A stretch of 64,000 bases of DNA from CAZSDU01 sp963662525 (GCA_963662525.1 OY759717.1:2232001-2296000), one strand, 5' to 3'. Positions 1 to 10,119 are shown, counted from the first letter of the stretch. Numbers and translations are program-made. The notes: generated from the sequence alone by a model not told the origin.

Positions 1-140
1 CTTACTATGATAAGATGTATCAGTTTTCCATGGGGAAGAGAAACCCCGGAAAAACATTTCAGCTTACCATCACATCAGGGAATGTCGAAGAAAATGCAAA
101 AAAGTTGATAGATTATTTAAAAAGGATATTAGCGAAATGA
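1..140 (+). CDS. C-terminal end of an unidentified protein (partial)
   Basis: An open frame enters from the left edge and ends at the TGA at 138-140, giving about 45 residues that finish in LIDYLKRILAK. The stop overlaps the ATG of the next gene (137-139) as ATGA, so the two are probably translationally coupled and in one operon. I do not recognise the family from this fragment. By context it may belong to selenium or sulfur metabolism, but that is only inference. Confidence 0.5.
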   Translation, partial: YYDKMYQFSMGKRNPGKTFQLTITSGNVEENAKKLIDYLKRILAK

Positions 141-2326
141 AGCCGGTTTATCTGGATTATAATGCAACTACTCCCTTGGCTCCTGAGGTTGTTAAGGCCA
201 TGCTCCCCTTTTTGGACGGTGTCTTTGGAAATCCTTCCAGTATGCATGTATATGGAATCGAAGCAAAAAGGGCGGTTGAAAATGCCAGGAAAAAAGTTGC
301 CAGCCTCATTCATGCTCATCAGGATGAAATTATTTTCACCAGTGGGGGAACTGAAGCAAACAACCTCGCCATAAAAGGGGCAGCCTTCTCCAGAAAAGAG
401 AAAGGCAACCATATCATCACTTCATCCATTGAGCATCCAGCCGTGACAGAAGTATGTAAATTTCTTCAGTTGCATGGATTCCAGATTACTTATTTACCTG
501 TTGATTCCTATGGAAGAATTGACCCCCTCGGTGTTGAACAAAGTATCAGGCCTGAAACCATACTGATTACGATAATGCATGCCAATAATGAGGTTGGAAC
601 GATTCAGCCAATCATCGAAATAGGAGAAATTGCCAGGAGGAAAAATATTCTTTTTCATACTGATGCTGCTCAATCTGTTGGTAAAATACCAGTGAATGTG
701 AAAGAGATGAAGGTTGACCTGCTTTCAATTGCTGCACATAAACTTTATGCTCCCAAGGGAATTGGTGTATTGTACAAACGCAGGGGAGTATTTCTGGAAA
801 AGCAACTTCATGGGGCAGATCATGAATCTAACATGAGAGCGGGAACGGAAAATGTGATGCAGGTAGTTGGACTTGGCGCAGCAGCAGAGATTTGCGGAAC
901 GGACAAGACACAAAATCTGATGAGACTTCGAGATATGTTGTATGATGGGATCCACCGGGGAATCCCGCAGGTCAGAATGAACGGACATCCGCAGGATAGG
1001 CTCCCGAATACCTTAAGCCTTGGATTTCCCGGCGTTGAGGCGGCAATCCTATTAAATGAAATGAAAGGTATAGCTGCTTCTGCTGGTGCAGCCTGCCATG
1101 CCAATCGAGAAGAAATGTCAGGTGTGCTGGCTGCCATGCAAGTAACCCGTAATTATGCCATTGGGACCATCCGGTTTTCTTTAGGAAGGATGACTACAGA
1201 AGAGGAAATACAACAGGCCATTCCTTTGATCATTGAAGGGTACAGAAGAGTTAAGGGAGATGATCAGAAAGCAGTGAAGGAAGAGGTAACTACTTCAATA
1301 AAACTGACTGAATATACTCATGCACAGGGGTGCGCCTGTAAAATTAGGCCTCAGCTTTTAGAAAAAATCCTGAGAGATCTGCCCCTCTTTACTGATCCAG
1401 CTGTGCTTGTCGACCATCAGACATCTGACGATGCTGCAGTTTACCTGATCAATAAAAACCTCGCCCTTGTCGAAACAGTAGATTTCATTCCTCCTGTTGT
1501 CGACGATCCATACGCATATGGGGCCATTGCTGCTGCCAACGCCATTAGTGATATTTATGCCATGGGGGCTGACCCGCTTTTCGCATTGAGCATTGTAGCC
1601 TTTCCTGATCGGGTGCTTCCGCTGAAGGTTTTAGGACAAATTTTAAAAGGGGCTGCAGATAAAGCAGCCGAAGCGGGAATCAGTATAATTGGCGGACATA
1701 GTATTGAAGATCATGAACCGAAATTTGGCCTGGTCGTGACAGGAACAGTGCACCCTGACAGAATTATTAAAAACTCTACTGCCAAAGCTGGAGATGCGCT
1801 TATCCTTACCAAACCTCTTGGAACCGGTATCATTACAACAGCTATTAAACGTGGAATTGCAGAATCGGTATTCATCCATGAAGCAATTTCTTCGATGGCT
1901 GAACTTAATAACATATCTGCAAAGGTGATGAAGCGTTATAAAGTGAGTTCCTGTACGGATGTTACTGGCTTTGGGCTGCTCGGACATTTAAAAGAATTGA
2001 TTCAGGGAAAAGCTCTTCGTGCTGAAATAAATTCTGAGAAAATACCCGTGTTAAATGGTATCTGGGAATATGCTGCAGCCGGAGCAATTCCAGGGGGAAC
2101 ATTGAATAATCTGGATTATATTGGAGACCTTACGCGTTGGGAAAATGGAATTCCGGAAATTTTAAAGATTATCCTAGCCGATGCCCAAACATCAGGTGGC
2201 CTGCTGATTTCCCTTCCAAGAATACTTTCCGATTCCATGGTGAAAAAATTGCATGAGTGCGGATGTACTCATGCAACAATAATCGGTAATATTTCAGAAG
2301 GAAAAACGGAAATATGGATCCGTTAA
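137..2326 (+). CDS. selD: Cysteine desulfurase (NifS/IscS-like) fused to selenide, water dikinase (SelD)
   Basis: The 729-residue protein has two complete enzymes. Residues 1 to about 380 are a class V PLP-dependent cysteine desulfurase: N-terminal YLDYNATTPLAPEV, PLP lysine K202 in AAHKLYAPKG, and the mobile-loop cysteine C320 in SAGAACHA. Residues about 385-729 are SelD, starting LTEYTHAQGCACKIRPQLL. C399 and K402 match the catalytic Cys17 and Lys20 of E. coli SelD, and a Cys codon, not Sec, is used. SelD makes selenophosphate from selenide and ATP; NifS-like enzymes can release selenium from selenocysteine. One chain could therefore pass selenium between domains (inference). The ATG overlaps the stop of the upstream gene. 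I do not see selA, selB or tRNA-Sec in the window. Confidence 0.93.
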   Translation: MKPVYLDYNATTPLAPEVVKAMLPFLDGVFGNPSSMHVYGIEAKRAVENARKKVASLIHAHQDEIIFTSGGTEANNLAIKGAAFSRKEKGNHIITSSIEHPAVTEVCKFLQLHGFQITYLPVDSYGRIDPLGVEQSIRPETILITIMHANNEVGTIQPIIEIGEIARRKNILFHTDAAQSVGKIPVNVKEMKVDLLSIAAHKLYAPKGIGVLYKRRGVFLEKQLHGADHESNMRAGTENVMQVVGLGAAAEICGTDKTQNLMRLRDMLYDGIHRGIPQVRMNGHPQDRLPNTLSLGFPGVEAAILLNEMKGIAASAGAACHANREEMSGVLAAMQVTRNYAIGTIRFSLGRMTTEEEIQQAIPLIIEGYRRVKGDDQKAVKEEVTTSIKLTEYTHAQGCACKIRPQLLEKILRDLPLFTDPAVLVDHQTSDDAAVYLINKNLALVETVDFIPPVVDDPYAYGAIAAANAISDIYAMGADPLFALSIVAFPDRVLPLKVLGQILKGAADKAAEAGISIIGGHSIEDHEPKFGLVVTGTVHPDRIIKNSTAKAGDALILTKPLGTGIITTAIKRGIAESVFIHEAISSMAELNNISAKVMKRYKVSSCTDVTGFGLLGHLKELIQGKALRAEINSEKIPVLNGIWEYAAAGAIPGGTLNNLDYIGDLTRWENGIPEILKIILADAQTSGGLLISLPRILSDSMVKKLHECGCTHATIIGNISEGKTEIWIR

Positions 2327-2344
2327 GTGGTTTTATTACAGGGT

Positions 2345-3475
2345 AATACATCAAATACTTTCCGAGAGCATCTCAGCGGCCATTTTCACGAGTACACATA
2401 ATTCAGCATATTCTTTTTGTTCGAATGTGGTATCAGAAAAATCCCAAGAAGGAATGATCCGCTTCCCTGAGGCTCCAGGATATGGGGTACGATTCTTCCT
2501 GCAGGTTGCATAACTTCTACCACGGCTGAACCGATAGGTGGTAATATTCAGGATGGTGTCCTTTGTCAATGTCTTCACTTTTATACCATGAACTCGGATA
2601 CGATCGATGACTGTTTTCCATTCAGCAGGAATGATATTTGCAAAGGGCAATGAAACACACAACTTAACTTCTGTTTTATTAAAATAGGTAATGTGAATGT
2701 TGCTGGTATTTTACTGTAGCTAAACCAATTTCCTCCACTAATGGTGTTTTTTTCTAAGGTATATTCCATACTTTTAATTCCACCATCAGGCAATCTGTTT
2801 CTAACGTGCTGAAAAACAATGGGAAAGGTGTTCTTAGAAAACCTTCACCGGAAACAAATTGATCGGTTGTTTCAATCAAGGTTTTTAAGGTGGAATTTTC
2901 ATGGTTTAATGTTTCAAGGCAGGCCTTAATACATTTAAAAAATCGCGATTATGGTTCAGGTTGTTAGCTGTCATTCTCCATCCCATTTTCCTTGGCCCAT
3001 TTTGATTTATCAGATTATACGGTCCGAAGCACCCATGGCCGTCAACATTGAAGATAGGAACGACAATAACCGAAACATGATCAAGGAGACCTGATAACGC
3101 ATCACAGAGGGCAGAAGACTATTGATTCAGCATAAGATCACGAAATAGCATCAGTCCGGCATCTTTTCCTTCACTTTTCCCGGGATGAATATATGCCTGG
3201 ATCAATTGAAGTCATCTTCCGGAATCATGGAACCTTTCAGGATCGTAAATCCCTCTTTATCTATGATAAAAAGGAGTAAGTCCAGACCCTGGGCACTTTT
3301 TCCAAAAGACCTTTAGGTAATTAATGAAGAAGCTGAATCAAGTCTTTTGCAGTAATCAAGGGTTTCTTTGTATCTGGGCGTTTCGGTTGTTCCTGATTTT
3401 TCATCATCGGTCAACCAGTTAGTTTGCTGGGAATGTAAAGATATTTCAGGATGGAATCAAGAAACTATTAATATC
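2345..3475 (-). pseudogene. Decayed M14-family zinc carboxypeptidase
   Basis: On the minus strand the pieces of one M14 peptidase can be read in the expected order but in several frames. Near 3475-3320 is the N-terminal part (WLTDDEKSGTTETPRYKETL). Then comes SFGKSAQGLDLLLFIIDKEG, the zinc-site segment LIQAYIHPGKSEGKDAGLML near 3200-3140, VIVVPIFNVDGHGCFGPYN near 3050, and LEPQGSGS and FEQKEYAELCVL near the C-terminus. Damage includes an in-frame TAA (3313-3315), an in-frame TAG (3119-3121), and at least three frame changes (about 3210, 2670 and 2450). The zinc-binding HPGE motif is changed to HPGK (Lys codon at 3176-3178). It cannot make an active enzyme. Confidence 0.85.
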
Positions 3476-3503
3476 AGTTTTGTTTCTTCAATATTTTTTT
3501 TCC

Positions 3504-3511
3504 TATCTTTG
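3504..3511 (+). promoter_or_regulatory. Putative -7 promoter element for the first TetR gene
   Basis: TATCTTTG matches the Bacteroidota -7 consensus TAnnTTTG. It lies 29 bp before the ATG at 3541, which also has a Shine-Dalgarno-like AGGAG at about 3533-3537. Confidence 0.5.
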
Positions 3512-3540
3512 CAATAAAGAAATCTCATTATTAGGAGTCA

Positions 3541-4170
3541 ATGGATAAAGCACTCATCGATATTTTAGAAAGGGTTCGTGAGCTTTTTTTTAAGTATGGG
3601 GTTCGGAGTGTATCCATTGATGACATCTGCCGGGATATTGGTATTTCGAAAAAAAAACTGTATCAGCTTGTGCATAGTAAAAATGAACTTGTTGAGAAAT
3701 TATTGGAGCTTGAAAGAGAGAATTTTGAAATTATTTTCGAGACTAACAATTTTGATGGTATCAATGCCATTGATATTTTATTGACTGTCAGTCGTGAAGT
3801 TGGAGATCGGTTCTGGGATGTGAGCCCTTCCATGACCTTTGACCTGAAAAAATACTATCCGGATATTTATCTTAAGCATATTGAGGAAAGAATTGAGTTT
3901 ATATACGGAAAGATACAGGTGAATATTCAAAAAGGGATAAATCAGGGTATCTACCGTGATGACCTGAGTATTGAACTGGTTGCCCGTTTATATATTCGCC
4001 GGTTAATAGATTTGCATAATCCGGAATTTTTCCCGGCTGATAAATTTTCCTTTCAAACCCTTTTCGATGTTATGTTTGATAACTTCATCCGGGGTATTGC
4101 CAATGACAAAGGCACTGCTTATTATGAGAGACAAAAACGCAAGGTGAATTTCAAAAAATTGGTTAAATGA
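3541..4170 (+). CDS. TetR/AcrR-family transcriptional regulator (copy 1)
   Basis: 209 residues. The N-terminal helix-turn-helix covers about residues 8-55 (ERVRELFFKYGVRSVSIDDI then DIGISKKKLYQLVHSKNELV). The rest is an all-helical ligand/dimer domain with the motif SPSMTFDLKKYYPDIY. It is clearly related to the TetR protein at 10272-10895, which has PSMEYDIRKYYPDL at the same place. Its stop overlaps the start of the TolC-like gene, so it is co-transcribed with the outer-membrane part of the efflux system and probably controls it. The ligand cannot be told from sequence. Confidence 0.88.
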   Translation: MDKALIDILERVRELFFKYGVRSVSIDDICRDIGISKKKLYQLVHSKNELVEKLLELERENFEIIFETNNFDGINAIDILLTVSREVGDRFWDVSPSMTFDLKKYYPDIYLKHIEERIEFIYGKIQVNIQKGINQGIYRDDLSIELVARLYIRRLIDLHNPEFFPADKFSFQTLFDVMFDNFIRGIANDKGTAYYERQKRKVNFKKLVK

Positions 4171-5528
4171 TGATTCAATACCGGCTAATCTCTGTTGTAC
4201 TGTCCTGTCTGCTTTTTTGTCAGTCAGTCTTGGCTCAACAGGAAGCAAAACCCAAGACAGTCATGACTTTTTCTATGCAACAGGCACAGGATTATGCTTA
4301 TGAAAACAATTATGACCTGAAGAATTCCGCGTACGATGTTCAGATCGCCCGTAAAATGGTGAAACAGAATACCGCGATAGGCTTACCACAGATTAATGGA
4401 GGCATCGATTACAATAATTTCCTCAATATTCCAACATCTTTAATTCCTGGAGAAATAGTCGGAAAACCGGGAACAATGATCCCTGTTCAATTTGGATCCC
4501 CGTACAATGCCTCCCTTAAGGCCTCCCTAACGCAGTTGGTATACAGTGGTCAGTATCTTGTTGGATTACAGACAGCAAAGGCCTATCTGGAAACTGTAAA
4601 GCAGAAGAACCTGAAAGATAAAATTGATGTCAGGGATCTTGTGGCAGACGCTTATCTCCGGGTTTTAGTCATTGAGCAAAGTTTGGTTATCCTTGATTCC
4701 ACATATAAGGTCGTAAGCAAACTCGTTGATGAAGCGAAAATGAGTTATCAAAATGGTTTAATTGAAGATATTGATGTTGATCAGGCTGATCTGAACCGTT
4801 CAAACCTTGAAGCACAATTAGCCGATATCCAAAGCAACAGGAATGTTGCCTATGCCACATTAAAATTTATTATTGGGTTAAAAGACAACCAGGAAATAGC
4901 GCTTTCCGATAACCTTGAATATTTCCTTGCACAGGTTGACAGGGATGCCTTGGTTAGCCAGGTTTTTGATTACGAACGGAACATTGATTACCTGTTATTG
5001 AAAAAATCCGATTACCTTACGCTGATGCAGTTTAAGCTTTCAAAAACTGCTTATCATCCCACCCTTGCAGGATTTTTCAGCATTTCAGAAAATGCGCAAA
5101 GGAGTTCATGGAATTTCTTTAAAGCCAATGAACCCTGGTATCTTACAACAAACTGGGGTCTCTCCCTCAGCATTCCAATATGGAGCAGCGGTAGCCGGAA
5201 ATATTCGGTGGATCAGGCCAGGCTGAATGTCGAAAAGACTAAGGTGACAGATGAAAAGCTTAGAGTAGGACTTGAATTACAGGTGGAAACAGCGAAAAAG
5301 GATTTTAGTAATGCTTATTTTGTTTATAAAAACAAGATGAAAGGATTTGAAACAGCCTTGAAGATTTATAAAAAAACTATGACAAAATATCAGCAGGGAG
5401 TTTCCTCCAGCACCGATTTAAACCAACGGTATTCCCAATTTCTCCAAGCGAATAGCGATTACATGATGTCCATGTATACAGTTTTAAGCAGCAAAATCAG
5501 GCTGACCAAGTTGCTTGAGAAATTTTAG
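4167..5528 (+). CDS. TolC-family outer membrane efflux protein
   Basis: 453 residues with a signal peptide at about 1-24 (hydrophobic LISVVLSCLLFCQSVLA then QQ). The mature protein has the two OEP repeats typical of TolC channels: long amphipathic helices with AYLRVLVIEQSLVILDSTY and, in the second half, a VEKTKVTDEKLRVGLELQ helix. TolC proteins form a trimeric outer-membrane duct for tripartite pumps. The ATG overlaps the stop of the TetR gene by 4 bp. The matching RND pump and adaptor are convergent, immediately downstream on the other strand. The 67 bp between them show no strong hairpin. Confidence 0.9.
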   Translation: MMIQYRLISVVLSCLLFCQSVLAQQEAKPKTVMTFSMQQAQDYAYENNYDLKNSAYDVQIARKMVKQNTAIGLPQINGGIDYNNFLNIPTSLIPGEIVGKPGTMIPVQFGSPYNASLKASLTQLVYSGQYLVGLQTAKAYLETVKQKNLKDKIDVRDLVADAYLRVLVIEQSLVILDSTYKVVSKLVDEAKMSYQNGLIEDIDVDQADLNRSNLEAQLADIQSNRNVAYATLKFIIGLKDNQEIALSDNLEYFLAQVDRDALVSQVFDYERNIDYLLLKKSDYLTLMQFKLSKTAYHPTLAGFFSISENAQRSSWNFFKANEPWYLTTNWGLSLSIPIWSSGSRKYSVDQARLNVEKTKVTDEKLRVGLELQVETAKKDFSNAYFVYKNKMKGFETALKIYKKTMTKYQQGVSSSTDLNQRYSQFLQANSDYMMSMYTVLSSKIRLTKLLEKF

Positions 5529-5595
5529 GTTAGATTCCCACTGTTATGCTTATAACGAACCAGGTCCTCTGGAATCACAATCGCAGTGAAAGCAA

Positions 5596-8500
5596 TTATA
5601 GACTTTTTATTTTTTTTTGAGAAATACGGTTTGATTTTCTTCTTTTTAGCTTAATTGTCATCCGCACATCAATTAAGAGTAATGCGGGCACGAAAACCAA
5701 AGTCAGGAAAGTAGCGAAGCTCAGTCCAAAGATAATGGTCCAGGAGAGCGGTCCCCAGAATAATACATTATCCCCTCCGAAATAGAGGTGAGGATTAAGT
5801 TCCGTGAAAAGCGTGATGAAATTAATGTTCATGCCCACAGCTAGTGGAACAAGTCCGAGCATGGTTGCAGTGGCTGTGAGCGCAACAGGGGTAATTCTGG
5901 TTTTACCAGCCTGAATAATAGCATCTTTGGTTCTAAGTCCCCGTGATTTCAATTCGTCTGCAAACTCAACAATTAAAATACCATTCCTTACAACTATCCC
6001 TCCCAGGGCAACAATTCCCAGTCCGGTCATGATCACGCTGATCGACATGTGAAAGATGGCAATTCCGAGCAGAACTCCGATCACACTGAAGATGACCTCG
6101 CTGAGGATGATCAGTGATTTACTGAGCGATCCAAATTGGGTAATCAGAATAAAAAATATCAGTCCGATGGCAATCATCATGGCTTTTGTAAGAAATATCA
6201 TTGTATCAGCCTGATCTTCCCTTTCCCCGGTAAGTGTTATATCAACCCCTTTTGGTCTTTCAAAGGCAGGAATGGATTTATTGACTGTGGAAACGATTTC
6301 GTTGGCTGTAAACCCGGATAAAACTTCCGAAGAAAGCGTAATAACGCGTTTAAGGTTTTTGCGTTTGATACCACCATAGGTGTCTTTATAGTGAATACCT
6401 GCAACCGAAGAAATTGGGATCTGCCTTAACTGACCAGAGTTCATATCCCGGTATGTAATCTTGGCATTGATGATCCGGTTAATGCTTTTTCTTTCTTTTT
6501 CCGAATACCTGAGCTGAATGGGATATTCATCTTCATCTTCTTTGTATTTCGAGATATCTTTGCCATATATTCCAGTTCTTAATTCCATCCCTATCTGACC
6601 CAGGGAAAGCCCTTCCCTGTTAGCCCTGACCCTGTCGATGTCAATAATGATTTCCGGTTTATTGTTTTCAAAATCCGACTTCAGCTGTTCAATTCCGGGA
6701 ATTCGAATGGAGTCTAGATAACTCTTGAAAGCGTTGGCAGTAATAATTAATTCATCGATATTTTCCCCGGTAATCTCAATATTGATCGGTTTCCCTGTTG
6801 GTGGTCCCATTTTATTCTTCTCAACACTGATAATGACTCCGGGAATGTTCTTAAGACTTTCCCTCACCTTGTCCATGTAATTCTGTGTGGATATACCGTG
6901 TCGGAATTTGCTTTCCACAAAATTCACCGTGACTTTTCCCTTATTGGATGAAACGGATCGGTCGAACATGCTTTCACCCGCACCAAAGCCAACATTTGTT
7001 ATGATGGATTCTACGATAGGGTTATTTTTACCTAATACAGTATTAACCTTTTGCTCAACCAGGCTGGTTACAGAATCTGTGACGTTCTGATCTGTCCCCT
7101 CTGGCATCTTGATATACACAGCTATGTTGGTTGGCATATTGTTGGGGAAGAATAATACTTTTGGTTTTGTTATCCCTGTAACAGTTATTGCTAAGAAGAA
7201 AAGGAAAATAACAGTATAAAAGAGATACCATGGATTTTTTCCACGAAGGAAAAAAAGCAGGGTTTTTTCATACATTTTCATTGCCCATGGCCATGTCTGG
7301 GTCTGGAATTTAGCGATCGCATTTTTGATGAACAGACGGTATAGTGCATTGAGAATCAGTGCGAGCATGATAATATTACCAATGGCAAAACCACCCGCAA
7401 TATAACTGATCACGGCCATGACTAGCAAAATAATACTGTGGATCAGTAGTTTTTTCTTATTGGTTTTATGTTCCACCTCATCGTATTCATGTTTCATAAA
7501 GGTGACGGCAAAGACCGGGTTTATGATATAAGCAACAAAAAGAGAAGCAAACAGGGTCAGGATCAAAGTCACCGGGAGATAATGCATGAACTTTCCAACG
7601 ATTCCCGGCCAGAAAGCCAGGGGGAAAAACGGGGCAAGGGTGGTGAGTGTCCCGGAGAGAATGGGTAAAAAAACCTCTCCGGCAGCGTGTTTGGCTGCTT
7701 TTACAATATCGGGTTCATCCCGGTGAAGCCGGTGGGTGTTTTCTATGACAACAATAGCATCATCGACAATGATACCTAAAGCAAAGATGAAACCAAACAT
7801 AACGATCATGTTCATGGTAAACCCTAGGCTGGGCATGATCAGGTAAGCTACAAACATCGATAGCGGAACTGAAAGGGCGACAAAAAAAGCATTATTAAGC
7901 CCCATAAAAAACATCAGCACGATGACCACCATGATGAATCCAATGATGATGGTGTTGTTCAGCTCTTCCAGCGTGCTTTTGGTGAAGCGTGACTGATCGC
8001 CGGTAATGGTAACATTTAAATCCGGTGGATATCCATTCATTTTAAGGTTATTCATGATGTCTTTTATCTCATCAGAAGCTTTGATCAGGTTTTCTCCGCT
8101 TTTTTTTATAACGTTTAAGGTGATTACATTTTTTCCGTCAAAACGGGCAAAGCTTTCCTGCTCTTTGAAAGAATCTTTGACCTCTGCAATATCCTGGATA
8201 TAAACGATGGCACCACTGGATGATTTAAGCATGATGGTTTTAATCTGGTCCGGTGATTTAAACTGGCCCGCTAGACGGATGGTATATTTTGTCCCGAAGG
8301 AGGTAATGGTTCCCGCAGAGATGGTAACATTCTCAGCAGAAATGGCTGATTCAATATCTCGAAAGGATACACTTGCAGCCTGCATTTTATACATATCAAC
8401 ATCTACCTGGATTTCACGCTCCAGTGCTCCAACAATATCAACCCGGGTTATTTCTTTCAAAGTTTCAATTTTATCCTGGGCATCCTCGGCGTATTTTTTC

Positions 8501-8988
8501 AGCCTTTGAAGATCATAGTCTCCAGCCAGGTTGATGTTCATAATCGGGATTTCCGAAAGATCGACTTCCATGATATCCGGTTCCTTTGGAAGGTTGTTCG
8601 GAAGATTAGTCTTGGATTTATCAACAGCATCTCTGACTCTTTGTTTGGCCTCAGATACTTCAATACCGGGATTGAATTCAACCACAATGGTCGAAAAATC
8701 CTGAATGGAATTGCTGGTAATCTTTTTAACATCAGCCAGTGATTTGCATTGTTTTTCCATCGGCCTGGTCACGAGATTTTCCATGTCCTCAGGAGAAGTT
8801 CCCGGATAAACCGTATTAACCAGAATGGTTGGTATTACGATTTCAGGAAACTGCTCCTTGGGTATGTTGAAATAGGAAAGCAACCCAAGCATGGTAATGA
8901 TAATGGTAAGGACATAAATACTTGTCTTATTATCAATTGACCAGCTGGTTGCAAAAAATTCCTTGACCTTATGTTCCTTCTTTTTCAT
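5596..8988 (-). CDS. RND-family efflux pump, inner membrane transporter (AcrB/HAE-like)
   Basis: 1130 residues, about the full length of the family. TM1 (YVLTIIITMLGLLSYFNIP) is followed by the porter motif FPEIVIPTILVNTVYPGTSPE. TM4 carries the proton-relay acidic pair (FALGIIVDDAIVVIENTHR). The second repeat starts near YLFYTVIFLFFLAITVTG, and the conserved GLGIVALGGIVVRNGILIVE lies in the C-terminal TM bundle. It would use the proton gradient to export hydrophobic compounds. The start is 12 bp after the stop of the adaptor gene, so the two form an operon. The two halves differ in the linker after TM6, where extra TM-like residues (about 500-560) precede the second repeat. Confidence 0.92.
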   Translation of the reverse strand: MKKKEHKVKEFFATSWSIDNKTSIYVLTIIITMLGLLSYFNIPKEQFPEIVIPTILVNTVYPGTSPEDMENLVTRPMEKQCKSLADVKKITSNSIQDFSTIVVEFNPGIEVSEAKQRVRDAVDKSKTNLPNNLPKEPDIMEVDLSEIPIMNINLAGDYDLQRLKKYAEDAQDKIETLKEITRVDIVGALEREIQVDVDMYKMQAASVSFRDIESAISAENVTISAGTITSFGTKYTIRLAGQFKSPDQIKTIMLKSSSGAIVYIQDIAEVKDSFKEQESFARFDGKNVITLNVIKKSGENLIKASDEIKDIMNNLKMNGYPPDLNVTITGDQSRFTKSTLEELNNTIIIGFIMVVIVLMFFMGLNNAFFVALSVPLSMFVAYLIMPSLGFTMNMIVMFGFIFALGIIVDDAIVVIENTHRLHRDEPDIVKAAKHAAGEVFLPILSGTLTTLAPFFPLAFWPGIVGKFMHYLPVTLILTLFASLFVAYIINPVFAVTFMKHEYDEVEHKTNKKKLLIHSIILLVMAVISYIAGGFAIGNIIMLALILNALYRLFIKNAIAKFQTQTWPWAMKMYEKTLLFFLRGKNPWYLFYTVIFLFFLAITVTGITKPKVLFFPNNMPTNIAVYIKMPEGTDQNVTDSVTSLVEQKVNTVLGKNNPIVESIITNVGFGAGESMFDRSVSSNKGKVTVNFVESKFRHGISTQNYMDKVRESLKNIPGVIISVEKNKMGPPTGKPINIEITGENIDELIITANAFKSYLDSIRIPGIEQLKSDFENNKPEIIIDIDRVRANREGLSLGQIGMELRTGIYGKDISKYKEDEDEYPIQLRYSEKERKSINRIINAKITYRDMNSGQLRQIPISSVAGIHYKDTYGGIKRKNLKRVITLSSEVLSGFTANEIVSTVNKSIPAFERPKGVDITLTGEREDQADTMIFLTKAMMIAIGLIFFILITQFGSLSKSLIILSEVIFSVIGVLLGIAIFHMSISVIMTGLGIVALGGIVVRNGILIVEFADELKSRGLRTKDAIIQAGKTRITPVALTATATMLGLVPLAVGMNINFITLFTELNPHLYFGGDNVLFWGPLSWTIIFGLSFATFLTLVFVPALLLIDVRMTIKLKRRKSNRISQKKIKSL

Positions 8989-9000
8989 GGCTAATACAGA

Positions 9001-10119
9001 TTAAAAGTCGATGGGCTGGCCGTCATAGAGGTCCTTATATCCGGCAGTAATAATTTTGTCGCCCTCATTGAGTCCGCTGACAATTTCAGTAAGCCCGTTA
9101 AAAGAGATAAAAGGCATGACAACCCGTTTCCGGGCAACCTTTTTCCCGTTTTCTTCCGCAGCAATAAACACATATTGCCCTTCATCCCTGGAATTCTGAA
9201 TATAGTTCTGTGGTATGCAGATAGTCGCAGGATTATCATAGTCCTTGATGCGTAATACTGCGATCATATTGGCCCTGAAAGTAATTTTGTTTACCGGAAG
9301 TTCCACTTCAACCAGAAAAGTACGGTTTGTAGGATTGATGTATTTACTGGCAAATGTAACTTTTTGGTTCAGTTCCTGATTAAAATCCGGAAGGAAGACC
9401 TTAACCGGATCTCCGGTTTTTATTTTCGCAGAATATGCTTCCCCGACATCGGCGAGAGCTTTTGCTTTTGAGAAATTAACAATTCTGAACGCAGGAATAG
9501 GGGAGGCTGATGAAGCCATTTGTCCGACTTTGATAGGAATATCTTCAACGTTTCCATCGATGGGAGCCGTAATGACCGACATTTTAATTTGATCCTGAAG
9601 AGTATTGATCCCGTTTTGAGCAGATTCCATATCATTTTTTGCTTTCAGATACTGCACTTCAGAACCAATTTTCTGATCCCATAATGTTTTTTGACGGTTA
9701 TAAATATCGGTGGCAAAGGCAAGTTTGTTCTGAAGATCTTTAAGTTGTTGCTTTAAGACATCGGCGTCAAGTTCGGCTAAAACCTGCCCTTTTGTGACAT
9801 AGTCACCTTCTTTTACCAGTATTTTTGTAACTACACCTCCCTGATTTCTGGGGCTGACTCCAATATTCTCATTTCCATCGATGCGACCCTGAACTTCAAT
9901 AAAGTGTTGAAATACTTGTTTGTTAAGAATTTGAACATTAACCCTTGTCACAGAAACAGAGCCAGAAGGGTAGAGTTCCTTCTCCAGTTTCAAAATTTCC
10001 TGAGTGATTTTATCATGTTCTTTTTTCAGTTGCCCCAATCGGGCATTTTTATCCCCTTCTTTGGTCCCACAAGCAAAAAGAAAAAGGATCATCCCGGCGA
10101 AAAGAAATTTTTTTTTCAT
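9001..10119 (-). CDS. RND efflux periplasmic adaptor (membrane fusion protein), lipoprotein
   Basis: 372 residues from the ATG at 10119. I prefer this start to an in-frame ATG upstream at 10287 because it gives a clean lipoprotein signal (MKKKFLFAGMILFLFACGTK, lipid-modified C17) and lies just after a -7 box at 10144-10151. After a coiled-coil stretch (about 25-45) come the lipoyl/barrel-sandwich halves (GGVVTKILVKEGDYVTKGQV; VITAPIDGNVEDIPIKVGQM) around an alpha-hairpin, then beta-barrel and membrane-proximal domains (GLNEGDKIITAGYKDLYDG). It joins the RND pump to TolC. Confidence 0.9.
   Translation of the reverse strand: MKKKFLFAGMILFLFACGTKEGDKNARLGQLKKEHDKITQEILKLEKELYPSGSVSVTRVNVQILNKQVFQHFIEVQGRIDGNENIGVSPRNQGGVVTKILVKEGDYVTKGQVLAELDADVLKQQLKDLQNKLAFATDIYNRQKTLWDQKIGSEVQYLKAKNDMESAQNGINTLQDQIKMSVITAPIDGNVEDIPIKVGQMASSASPIPAFRIVNFSKAKALADVGEAYSAKIKTGDPVKVFLPDFNQELNQKVTFASKYINPTNRTFLVEVELPVNKITFRANMIAVLRIKDYDNPATICIPQNYIQNSRDEGQYVFIAAEENGKKVARKRVVMPFISFNGLTEIVSGLNEGDKIITAGYKDLYDGQPIDF

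Noticed and set aside
3119..3121. In-frame stop inside the M14 frame as possible recoding, given the SelD gene nearby
   Set aside because: The codon is TAG, not the Sec codon TGA. A second stop (TAA at 3313-3315), frameshifts and a lost zinc ligand show ordinary gene decay.
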